Of a DNA stretch of 64,000 bases, positions 19,213 to 26,690 are shown piece by piece. Source of the DNA: Streptomyces capillispiralis (GTDB lineage: Bacteria; Actinomycetota; Actinomycetes; Streptomycetales; Streptomycetaceae); contig NZ_VIWV01000001.1 in the NCBI RefSeq assembly GCF_007829875.1, positions 930,001-994,000 of the forward strand, given 5' to 3'. The notes under the pieces were generated by a model. The model saw only the letters and a list, made by a program, of their open reading frames with translations, was not told the origin of the DNA and did not search any database. Numbering within the stretch: the stretch's first letter is position 1; each line of letters starts with the position of its first letter. The position numbers were made by a program, and so were the translations under genes.

Positions 19213-20163
19213 TCAGGCACGCCTCCTGACGGTCCGTCGGCTCACATGCCGGGTGTCCAGGCCGGACAGCCCGCGCACCGCGACGTACGCCTTCTCGCGT
19301 CCGGGCAGGGATACCCGGCCCCGCAGCACGGCCCCGGGGTCGTGCTCGATGCGGTCCAGGAGGCGGCGGTAGATGCCGGCCATGGCGGCGACGCAGGCGC
19401 CGCTGCGCCGGTCGAGCATGGGGAGCAGCCGGTAGCCCTCGGCGAAAAGGGCGCGGGCCCTGCGCACTTCGAAGTGCACGAGGCCCGCGAAATCGGAGCC
19501 CTCCGGTGGGGTCTCGCCGCTGAACCCGTCGGAGCAGCCGAACTTGGCGAGGTCGTCGGCGGGCAGGTAGGTGCGCCCGCCCTCGGCGTCCTCGCGGACG
19601 TCCCTGAGGATGTTGGTGAGCTGCAGCGCGAGGCCGAGCGTGTCGGCGTACTCGGAGGCGCGCTCGGCGCCGCGCGCGCCCGGCGCGGTGCCGAACACGC
19701 CGAGCGAGAGCCGCCCGATGGCGCCCGCGACACAGCGGCAGTAGACCTTCAGGTCGTCCCAGGTCTCGTACGTCTCGCCGCGTACGTCCATCTGGACGCC
19801 GTCGATGAGTTCGTCCAGGCCGCCGAGCGGGATCGGGAAGTGTCCGGCCGCGTGGGCGAGGGCGACCGCGACCGGGTCGGTGTCGTCCTCGTCGACCGCG
19901 CCCTCGCGGATCCGGGTGAGCAGCTCCCGGGTGTCCTCCAGCCGGGCGACCTTGACGTCGTCCGGCAGGGTGCCGTCGCCGATGTCGTCGACCCGCCGGG
20001 AGAACGCGTACAGCGCCGACATGGCGCGTCGCTTGGGCGTGGGCAGCAGCCGGATGCCGTAGGCGAAGTTGCGCGCCTGCTGTCCGGTGACGGCCTCGCA
20101 GTAGCTGTAGGCGGCGAGTACCGGTGCGGACGCGGGTGGTTGCGACTCCACGCTCCGGATCAC
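19213..20163 (-). CDS. hpnD: Presqualene diphosphate synthase HpnD
   Basis: Squalene/phytoene-synthase-fold enzyme of 316 aa that joins two farnesyl diphosphates into presqualene diphosphate. Both aspartate motifs are present: RRVDDIGDG and NILRDVREDAEGGRTYLP, and the phytoene/squalene signature around YADTLGLALQLTNIL is clear. The start is a GTG at 20163 overlapping the hpnC stop (GTGA), with AGGAAAGG just upstream. It works with HpnC and HpnE in place of a classical squalene synthase. Confidence 0.95.
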   Translation of the reverse strand: MIRSVESQPPASAPVLAAYSYCEAVTGQQARNFAYGIRLLPTPKRRAMSALYAFSRRVDDIGDGTLPDDVKVARLEDTRELLTRIREGAVDEDDTDPVAVALAHAAGHFPIPLGGLDELIDGVQMDVRGETYETWDDLKVYCRCVAGAIGRLSLGVFGTAPGARGAERASEYADTLGLALQLTNILRDVREDAEGGRTYLPADDLAKFGCSDGFSGETPPEGSDFAGLVHFEVRRARALFAEGYRLLPMLDRRSGACVAAMAGIYRRLLDRIEHDPGAVLRGRVSLPGREKAYVAVRGLSGLDTRHVSRRTVRRRA

Positions 20164-21077
20164 CCCTTTCCTCGCAGGGTCACGCCCGCCTCGCGCAGCA
20201 ACTGGAGCTTGCCGGGCTTGGGCGGGCCGGGAAGTACGTCGTATTCGGCGGCGGCGATCGCGTGGACGGCCGCCCGGCCCCCCGCCACGAACCCCGCGAG
20301 CAGCAGCTTGAGCCTGCCGTGGACACTGCCCACGAGGGGGGTTCCTTCATTCAGCAGGTCGCGGGCGCGTTGGGCCTGGTACGCGATGAGCGCGCGCACC
20401 GACGCGCCGGCGGTGGGGGCGGCGAGGTCGGCCTCCCGGACATGGAAGCGCTTCATGTCCGTGGCGGGCAGGTAGACGCGGTCGCGGCCGAGGTCCTCGG
20501 CGACGTCCTGGAGGTGCTCGACGATCTGGAGGGCGGTGCAGACGGCGTCCGAGCGGCGGATCCGTTCGGGGGTGGCGGTCCCGGTGACGGCGAGGACGAG
20601 CCGGCCGATGGGGTTGGCCGACATCTCGCAGTAGGCGAGCAGGTCCTCGTAGGTCTCGTAGCGCTTGACGAGCTGGTCCTGGCGGTTGGCGGCGACGAGG
20701 CCGAGGAACGGCTCGGGGGTCAGCGCGTGGCGGCGGACCACGGGCCGGAGCCGCAGCAGCAGCGGATGGCGGGGATCCGGTCCGGCCGGATCGAACACGC
20801 GGTGAAGATCGGCTTCGAAGGCGTCCAGCAGCACCAGACGGTCCTCGGCCTCCTCGGCGGAGACACCGAGGAGGCGGACGTCGGCCCCGCCGGGGGCCAG
20901 ATCGCCGTCGCCGATGTCGTCGACCAGACGGGCGAAGCCGTACACGGCCATGAGATCGTCGCGCCAGGACCTGGGCAGGTAGAAGGGGGCCACGGGAAAG
21001 TTCTCCGCGGCGGCCTTGTCGAGCGTCGCACGCTCGACCCCGGCCTCGACGGCACGCGCGGGACCGGTGGGCGTCAT
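20160..21077 (-). CDS. hpnC: Hydroxysqualene synthase HpnC
   Basis: Squalene/phytoene-synthase-fold enzyme of 305 aa that converts presqualene diphosphate to hydroxysqualene. The motifs are RLVDDIGDGD and VEHLQDVAEDLGRDRVYLP. It diverges from HpnD in sequence, as expected for the HpnC/HpnD pair. The ATG at 21077 has no strong ribosome-binding site of its own and overlaps the stop of a 21-codon upstream reading frame (ATGA), so translation may depend on coupling. It heads the hopanoid operon. Confidence 0.94.
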   Translation of the reverse strand: MTPTGPARAVEAGVERATLDKAAAENFPVAPFYLPRSWRDDLMAVYGFARLVDDIGDGDLAPGGADVRLLGVSAEEAEDRLVLLDAFEADLHRVFDPAGPDPRHPLLLRLRPVVRRHALTPEPFLGLVAANRQDQLVKRYETYEDLLAYCEMSANPIGRLVLAVTGTATPERIRRSDAVCTALQIVEHLQDVAEDLGRDRVYLPATDMKRFHVREADLAAPTAGASVRALIAYQAQRARDLLNEGTPLVGSVHGRLKLLLAGFVAGGRAAVHAIAAAEYDVLPGPPKPGKLQLLREAGVTLRGKG

Positions 21078-21139
21078 CGCGGGCTGCCCACGGCGGGGAC
21101 GGCACGCACCGCGTTCAGCCGGGGAGTCTCCGTAGCCAT
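21074..21139 (-). CDS. Possible 21-aa leader ORF coupled to hpnC
   Basis: ATG at 21139, begins MATETPRLNAV, and its TGA overlaps the hpnC ATG (ATGA). Third-codon GC is about 80% and GGGAGA lies upstream at longer spacing (about 10 nt). No homologue is known to me. It could be a real leader peptide that sets hpnC translation, or chance. Confidence 0.35.
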   Translation of the reverse strand: MATETPRLNAVRAVPAVGSPR

Positions 21140-21397
21140 TGCCGTCACATCTCCCGTTCTACACTGCTGACCCAATGCACACTATTTCGGACACGCCGCC
21201 CAGGTTTTCACCCGATGGCGGCGATGGATGATGTCGGGCATTATGGCCCTGATTGCCGCCTTTCGGGACCGCTACAGCTTACGTTGTGCAACCCCGTCCG
21301 CGCCGCCGGGGGTCTCCCGCGCAGCACGACAACGCACCGTTCGGCGTCAGGATTCCTGGAGGCGGCAGGAGTTGGCGCTTCCTTTGTGAACGCCCGG

Positions 21398-21421
21398 CCC
21401 CGCCGGACGGTTCCGGCGGGG
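21398..21421 (-). terminator. Hairpin after the TagH-like ATPase gene
   Basis: A perfect 10-bp stem (CCCCGCCGGA with TCCGGCGGGG) and a 4-nt loop lie 18 bp past the ATPase stop, closing the seven-gene unit. The remaining 21140-21397 is leader and promoter space for the hopanoid operon; I cannot pick a convincing promoter there. Confidence 0.75.
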
Positions 21422-21438
21422 ACGCGGGCGCACCGCGG

Positions 21439-22227
21439 CTACTTGCCGGTGAACTTCTCGTACTCCTTGAGCACCTCGTCGGTGGGCCCGTCCATGCGCA
21501 GTTCGCCGCGCTCCAGCCAGAGCACGCGGTCGCAGGTGTCGCGGATCGACTTGTTGTTGTGGCTGACCAGGAACACCGTCCCGGCCTCCTTGCGCAGCTC
21601 GCGGATGCGGGCCTCGGAACGCTTCTGGAACTTGCGGTCGCCGGTCGCCAGGGCCTCGTCGATCATCAGGACGTCGTGGTCCTTGGCGGCGGCGATGGAG
21701 AAGCGCAGCCGGGCCGCCATGCCGGAGGAGTAGGTGCGCATCGGCAGGGTGATGAAGTCGCCCTTCTCGTTGATGCCGGAGAAGTCGACGATGTCCTGGT
21801 AGCGCTCCCGGATCTCCTCGCGGGTCATCCCCATGGCGAGTCCGCCCAGGATGACGTTCCGCTCCCCGGTGAGGTCGTTCATCAGCGCGGCGTTGACGCC
21901 GAGCAGGGAGGGCTGGCCGTCGGTGTAGACCTTGCCCTTCTCGGCGGGCAGCAGTCCGGCGATGGCCCGCAGCAGGGTCGACTTGCCGGAGCCGTTGGAA
22001 CCGATCAGGCCGATGGCCTCGCCGCGGTAGGCGACGAAGGAGACCCCGCGGACGGCGTGCACCTTGCGCACGCCCCGCGCTTCCTCGCCCTTGCCCCGCT
22101 TGAGGATGCGGCTGAGCGCCGCCGTGGCGCTGCCCTTTCCGGTCCTGGCACCGTTGACGCGGTAGACGATGTGCAGGTCGTCCGCGATGACGGTGGGGAC
22201 GCGCGCGCCCTTCGTCTCGTCAGCCAC
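21439..22227 (-). CDS. ABC transporter ATP-binding protein (TagH/Wzt-like)
   Basis: ATPase of 262 aa for a polysaccharide or teichoic-acid type exporter. The Walker A is GSNGSGKST (residues 76-84), the signature is YSSGMAARL and Walker B is DVLMIDEAL. An N-terminal stretch of about 45 residues before the core and the spacing AIGLIGSNGSGKST are like TagH and KpsT. The GTG at 22227 overlaps the permease stop by 8 bp. It should drive export of the product of the upstream biosynthetic genes through the permease at 22220-23155. Confidence 0.92.
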   Translation of the reverse strand: MADETKGARVPTVIADDLHIVYRVNGARTGKGSATAALSRILKRGKGEEARGVRKVHAVRGVSFVAYRGEAIGLIGSNGSGKSTLLRAIAGLLPAEKGKVYTDGQPSLLGVNAALMNDLTGERNVILGGLAMGMTREEIRERYQDIVDFSGINEKGDFITLPMRTYSSGMAARLRFSIAAAKDHDVLMIDEALATGDRKFQKRSEARIRELRKEAGTVFLVSHNNKSIRDTCDRVLWLERGELRMDGPTDEVLKEYEKFTGK

Positions 22228-23155
22228 GGCCGTACCTCTCCTCCGCCTTCCAGAAGTAGATGAAGCCCACCACGCCGGCCAGCAGCGCCCAGCCGAGGGC
22301 GACCGCCCACACGTGCGGCGGCAGGTACGAGGAGCCGTAGTCGTCGATCAGCGCGAAGCGGACCAGGTCCATGTAGACCGCGGCCGGGTTCCACTGCAGC
22401 ACGTCGGCCAGCCAGCCGGGGACGTCCTTGTCGGCGAGCATCGCCGGGATGCTGAACATCACGCCGGACGCGTACATCCAGGTCCGCAGCACGAACGGCA
22501 TCAGCTGGGCCAGGTCGGGCGTCTTGCTGCCCATCCGCGCGAAGATCAGCGCCAGACCGGTGTTGAACACGAACTGCAGCAGCAGCGCCGGCACCACCAG
22601 CAGCCACGACAGCGCCGGGAAGCTCCCGAACGCCATCACGACCACGACCAGCACCAGCATCGAGAACAGCAGCTGCTGCAACTGCTGGAGCGCGAACGAC
22701 ACCGGCAGCGAGGCCCGCGGGAAGTGCAGCGCCCGCACCAGCCCCAGGTTGCCGGAGATGGCGCGCACACCGGCGAGCACCGAGCTCTGCGTGAAGGTGA
22801 ACACGAACACGCCCGTCACCAGGAACGGCACGTACACATCGCTCGGGATGCCCCGGTTGGCCCCCAGCAGCAGGCCGAAGATGAAGAAGTACACCGCCGC
22901 GTTGAGCAGCGGGGTCGCCACCTGCCACAGCTGGCCGAGCTTGGCCTGGCTGTACTGGGCGGTCAGCTTCGCCTGCGAGAAGGCGAGGATGAAGTGCCGC
23001 CGCCCCCAGAGCTGACGGACGTACTCGAAGAGGGACGGCCGGGCGCCGCTGACGGTCAGCCCGTACTTGGCGGCGAGCCGGTCCGCCGTCAGGCCCTCGT
23101 CGGGCGGCACGGACGCGCTGACCGCGACCGTGCCGTCGTGCGTTGTCTCACTCAC
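22220..23155 (-). CDS. ABC transporter permease (TagG/Wzm-like)
   Basis: ABC-2 type membrane protein of 311 aa with about six transmembrane segments. The family motif YSQAKLGQLWQVATPLLN is at about residues 69-86, as in TagG and KpsM. The start is a GTG at 23155; the open frame reaches further upstream but lacks support. It is paired with the ATPase by an 8-bp overlap. A 95-bp gap separates it from the glycosyltransferase gene, so an extra promoter is possible. Confidence 0.92.
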   Translation of the reverse strand: MSETTHDGTVAVSASVPPDEGLTADRLAAKYGLTVSGARPSLFEYVRQLWGRRHFILAFSQAKLTAQYSQAKLGQLWQVATPLLNAAVYFFIFGLLLGANRGIPSDVYVPFLVTGVFVFTFTQSSVLAGVRAISGNLGLVRALHFPRASLPVSFALQQLQQLLFSMLVLVVVVMAFGSFPALSWLLVVPALLLQFVFNTGLALIFARMGSKTPDLAQLMPFVLRTWMYASGVMFSIPAMLADKDVPGWLADVLQWNPAAVYMDLVRFALIDDYGSSYLPPHVWAVALGWALLAGVVGFIYFWKAEERYGRG

Positions 23156-23250
23156 CAGTGCAAACTTTCGTCCTCGAGATGCTCGGCCCGCGGGCCCGAC
23201 ATGAACCGGGGAGCCCCGGGGACGCCCCGGTGTTCCCGGATACGAGCTTG

Positions 23251-24123
23251 TCAGATGACAGGGGGCCGGCCCAGTCGGGTCAGCCGCCACACCGTACGCC
23301 ACTTCATGGGCCGGCGGGTTCCGCAGGGGGTGGCCCAGCCCTCCCGGAAACCGCCGAACCACGCCTTCAGGGCGGGGCGCGAGGGGCGGCGCAGCAGGGT
23401 GAGGAGCATCCACACACCCAGGTAGACGGGAACCAGGAGGGCGGGAAGGTTGCGGCGGGCCAGCCAGACGCGGTTGCGGGCGACCATGCGGTGGTAGACC
23501 GCGTGCCGCGACGGGGCGGTCGTCGGGTGGAACAGCACCATGTCGGACCGGTAGTCGATCATCCAGCCGGCGTCGAGGGCCCGCCAGGCCAGGTCGGTCT
23601 CCTCATGGGCGTAGAAGAACTCGTCGGGCAGCCCGCCGACCTCGGCGAAGACCTTGGTGCGTACGGCGTTGGCGCCGCCGAGGAAGGTGGTCACGCGCGA
23701 GGAGCGCATCGGGTCGGAGGCGCGCAGCCGGGGCACGTGGCGGCGCTGGGTGATCCCGGTCTCGGGGTCGGCGATGCGGAAGCTGATGATGCCGAGCTCG
23801 GGGTCGGCGGCGAAGGCCTCGCGGCACAGCTCGGCGGTGTCGTGGCCGGCGAGCAGGCCGTCGTCGTCGAGGAACAGCAGGATGTCGACGTCCCGGCCGC
23901 CGGGGCCGAAGGCCTCGACGCCGACGTTGCGGCCGCCGGGGATGCCGAGGTTCTCCGGCAGCTCGATGGTGCGCACGCCCTCGGGGACGTCGGGGACGGG
24001 CGAGCCGTTGCCGACGACGACCACCTCGACCGGGTCGCCGTCCTGCTTGGCGACCGAGTCGAGCAGGGCGCGCAGTTCGTCGGGGCGGTTGCCCATGGTG
24101 ATGATCACCGCGCCGACCTTCAT
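23251..24123 (-). CDS. Glycosyltransferase family 2 (rhamnosyl/galactofuranosyl-like)
   Basis: Inverting GT-A glycosyltransferase of 290 aa. The fold begins VGAVIITMGNRPDELRALL, the donor metal motif is FLDDDG, and the motif EVGGLPDEFFYAHEETDLAWR carries the catalytic base region of the rhamnosyltransferase-like group. A hydrophobic helix near the C-terminus (LLVPVYLGVWMLLTLL) suggests membrane attachment. I give the ATG at 24123, but a GTG at 24135 overlapping the upstream stop (GTGA) is also possible. The donor and acceptor are not known. Confidence 0.88.
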   Translation of the reverse strand: MKVGAVIITMGNRPDELRALLDSVAKQDGDPVEVVVVGNGSPVPDVPEGVRTIELPENLGIPGGRNVGVEAFGPGGRDVDILLFLDDDGLLAGHDTAELCREAFAADPELGIISFRIADPETGITQRRHVPRLRASDPMRSSRVTTFLGGANAVRTKVFAEVGGLPDEFFYAHEETDLAWRALDAGWMIDYRSDMVLFHPTTAPSRHAVYHRMVARNRVWLARRNLPALLVPVYLGVWMLLTLLRRPSRPALKAWFGGFREGWATPCGTRRPMKWRTVWRLTRLGRPPVI

Positions 24124-24131
24124 GGCGCCGC

Positions 24132-24911
24132 TCACTTCAGCCTGCTGGAGGCGAGGACGGACACCAGGTGCAGCAGCGTCTGGAGCAGGGCGATGCCGGC
24201 GAGGACGGCGGTGCCGAGCCGGGTGAAGAACAGGTCGTCGCGGACCGCGTCGGCGATCGCCAGGACCAGGATCAGCAGGGACGCCTCGATGCCGAGGATC
24301 AGCCGGTGGAACTTGAGCGCGGCGGCGGCCCGGCGGGCCAGCGCCATGCCGGAGGAGCGCATCTCGGCGGCGGCCTCCTTCACCGGCGGCAGCCCGTTCT
24401 GGTGGCGGGCGACGCCGACGAGGTCGGTCTCGGCCTTGATCAGGATCGCGCCGAGGGCGGCCAGGGTGCCGAGGAAGGCCCAGAGCCAGTCGATGCGCCC
24501 GGAACCCCACGGGTCGGCGGCGCGCAGGCCGAGGCCGACCAGGACGGCCGCGTCGGTGAGGTAGGCGCCGACCCGGTCGAGGTAGACACCGCCGAGCGAG
24601 TACTGCTTCCGCCAGCGGGCGATCTCGCCGTCGACGCAGTCCAGCAGCAGGTACATCTGGACGGCGACCACGCCGAGGACGGCCCCCGCGATCCCCGGCA
24701 CCAGCAGGGCCGGGGCCGCGAGGACACCGAAGACGGTCATCAGGTACGTGAGCTGGTTGGGCGTGACCCTGGTGTTCACCAGGTAGCGGTCCACCCGCAG
24801 GGACACCTCGCGCATGTAGAGGCGTCCCATCCAGTGCTCACCGCTGCGCCGGTCCTTGACCCCCGCGGGGTGCACGACCGGACGGAGTTCAGCTACTGAT
24901 GGCCTTGACAT
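24132..24911 (-). CDS. CDP-alcohol phosphatidyltransferase family protein, fourth Asp missing
   Basis: Integral membrane protein of 259 aa with about six helices. The family motif DCVDGEIAR is at residues 91-99 and GVYLD follows at 108-112, but the fourth motif aspartate (expected at 116) is an alanine (DRVGA). Family members transfer a phospho-alcohol from a CDP-alcohol to an alcohol acceptor, and the last Asp is usually the catalytic base. So it may be inactive, use another residue, or bind a partner. The ATG at 24911 overlaps the preceding dehydrogenase gene by 23 bp. Confidence 0.85.
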   Translation of the reverse strand: MSRPSVAELRPVVHPAGVKDRRSGEHWMGRLYMREVSLRVDRYLVNTRVTPNQLTYLMTVFGVLAAPALLVPGIAGAVLGVVAVQMYLLLDCVDGEIARWRKQYSLGGVYLDRVGAYLTDAAVLVGLGLRAADPWGSGRIDWLWAFLGTLAALGAILIKAETDLVGVARHQNGLPPVKEAAAEMRSSGMALARRAAAALKFHRLILGIEASLLILVLAIADAVRDDLFFTRLGTAVLAGIALLQTLLHLVSVLASSRLK

Positions 24912-25950
24912 AGTCGGCGTAGACGTCCTTGATCTGTTCGGTCTTGAGGTCGAGATGTTCGAGGATGGTGAAGCGGCCGGGGCGGGTCTCCGGGGCGAAC
25001 TCGACGGCCCGGACGAACTCGTCCGGGGTGAAGCCGATCTCCTCCGGCAGCACCGGGAGCCCGTGCCGGCGCAGCACCTCGGCCATGTACGCCGACTCCT
25101 CGTGCGCCCCGCGCAGGTACATCGCGAAGGCGGCGCCGAGTCCGCACTGCTCGCCGTGGGCGGCGGCCCGCTTGGGGTAGAGCAGGTCGAAGGCGTGGTT
25201 GATCTCGTGGCAGGCGCCCGAGGAGGGGCGCGAGTCGCCGGAGACGGACATGGCGATGCCGGTGAGGACCAGCGCCTCGGCCAGCACCTGGAGGAAGCCG
25301 TCGTCGCCGACCCCGCCCGGGTGACGCAGCACCGCCTCGCCGGCCTGGCGGGCCATGGCCGCGGCGAGGCCGTCGACCTTCTCGCCGTTGACGCGGTGGG
25401 CCAGTTCCCAGTCGGCGACGGCGGAGATGTTGGAGATGGCGTCGCCGATGCCGGACCGCACGTAGCGGACGGGTGCCTCACGGATGACGTTGAGGTCGAT
25501 GACGACCGCGATCGGGTTCGGCACGCCGTAGGAGCCGCGGCCCGCGTCGTTGTCGAGGGTGGCGACCGGCGAGCACAGGCCGTCGTGCGCCAGGTTGGTG
25601 GCGACGGCGACCAGGGGCAGGCCCACGCGGGCGGACGCGAACTTGGCGCAGTCGATGATCTTCCCGCCGCCCAGCCCGACGACCGCGTCGTAGTGGCCGG
25701 CCTTTATGTCGCTCGCCAGCCGGACCGCGTCGTCGATGGTGCCGCCGCCGACCTCGTACCAGGTGGCGCCGGGCAGCGAGGGCGCGATCCGCTCGCGCAG
25801 CCGGGCGCCCGAACCGCCGCTGACGGCGATGGCGAGCCGGCCGGACTGCGAGATGCGTTCGTCGGCGAGGACACAGGCCAGGTCGTCGAGGGCACCCGGG
25901 CGGATGTCCACGACGACCGGCGAGGGGATGAGCCGGGTCAGTACTGGCAC
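24889..25950 (-). CDS. Iron/zinc-dependent dehydrogenase, glycerol-1-phosphate dehydrogenase-like
   Basis: Dehydrogenase of 353 aa in the group of archaeal glycerol-1-phosphate dehydrogenase and bacterial AraM. The NAD(P)-binding segment is VVGLGGGKIIDCAKF and the metal ligands appear in AHDG (Asp), CHEINH (His) and AHGEQ (His). The family reduces dihydroxyacetone phosphate to sn-glycerol 1-phosphate; activity here is inferred. The GTG at 25950 overlaps the nucleotidyltransferase stop by 13 bp. Next to a nucleotidyltransferase and CDP-alcohol transferases, it may supply a glycerol-1-phosphate building block. Confidence 0.86.
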   Translation of the reverse strand: MPVLTRLIPSPVVVDIRPGALDDLACVLADERISQSGRLAIAVSGGSGARLRERIAPSLPGATWYEVGGGTIDDAVRLASDIKAGHYDAVVGLGGGKIIDCAKFASARVGLPLVAVATNLAHDGLCSPVATLDNDAGRGSYGVPNPIAVVIDLNVIREAPVRYVRSGIGDAISNISAVADWELAHRVNGEKVDGLAAAMARQAGEAVLRHPGGVGDDGFLQVLAEALVLTGIAMSVSGDSRPSSGACHEINHAFDLLYPKRAAAHGEQCGLGAAFAMYLRGAHEESAYMAEVLRRHGLPVLPEEIGFTPDEFVRAVEFAPETRPGRFTILEHLDLKTEQIKDVYADYVKAISS

Positions 25951-26690
25951 GCGATCTCCCGTCCGCGGGCGAGATCGTCGTGGTTGTCGATCTCCACCCA
26001 CTTGACGTCGCCGATCGGCGCCACGTCGATCCGGAAGCCCCGGTTCACCAGTTCCTGGTAGCCGTGCTCGTAGAACTGCTGCGGGTCGGTCTCCCACACG
26101 GTCTTCAGCGCGTCGGCCAGCTCCGGGGCGGCGTCGCCCTCGATGAGGGTGACGCCGATGTACTCGCCGGTGGCCTCGGCGGGGTCCATCAGCTTGGTGA
26201 TCCTCGTCATCCCCGTGGCGGGGTCGACGACGACCTTCATCTCCTCGTCGGCGAGCTGCTTGACCGTGTCCAGGGCGAGGATGATCCGCTTGCCCTCGCC
26301 GCGTGCGGCGAGCAGGGTCCTCTCGACGGAGACCGGGTGCACGGTGTCGCCGTTGGCGAGGATCACGCCGTCCTTGAGGGCGTCACGGCCGCACCACAGG
26401 GAGTAGGCGTTGTTCCACTCCTCGGCCTTGTCGTTGTCGATGAGGGTGAGCTTGAGGCCGTACTTCGCCTCCAGGGCCGCCTTGCGCTCGTACACGGCCT
26501 CCTTGCGGTAGCCGACGATGACCGCGACCTCGGTCAGGCCGATCTCGGCGAAGTTGCCGAGGGTCAGGTCCAGGACCGTCGGTTCGCCCTCTATGCCCGC
26601 GGGCCCCACCGGCACCAGCGCCTTGGGAAGGCTGTCGGTGTAGGGGCGCAGACGCCGTCCGGCGCCGGCCGCCAGCACGAGGCCGATCAT
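25938..26690 (-). CDS. Nucleotidyltransferase (sugar/alcohol phosphate, IPCT-like)
   Basis: Rossmann-type NTP transferase of 250 aa that activates a phosphorylated sugar or alcohol. The substrate motif GAGRRLRPYTDSLPKAL is at residues 9-25 with the catalytic Lys in PK. The downstream NDKAEEWNNAYSLW resembles the cytidylyltransferase domain of inositol-1-phosphate cytidylyltransferases more than RmlA. The ATG at 26690 overlaps the stop of the gene upstream (ATGA). It probably makes the CDP-activated alcohol used by one of the two neighbouring transferases; the substrate is unknown. Confidence 0.87.
   Translation of the reverse strand: MIGLVLAAGAGRRLRPYTDSLPKALVPVGPAGIEGEPTVLDLTLGNFAEIGLTEVAVIVGYRKEAVYERKAALEAKYGLKLTLIDNDKAEEWNNAYSLWCGRDALKDGVILANGDTVHPVSVERTLLAARGEGKRIILALDTVKQLADEEMKVVVDPATGMTRITKLMDPAEATGEYIGVTLIEGDAAPELADALKTVWETDPQQFYEHGYQELVNRGFRIDVAPIGDVKWVEIDNHDDLARGREIACQY

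Noticed and set aside
21140..21397. Strong promoter or sigma-factor site for the hopanoid operon
   Set aside because: Several TTG- and TA-type boxes can be found in the AT-richer parts, but none has both good boxes and spacing on the minus strand, so none is called.
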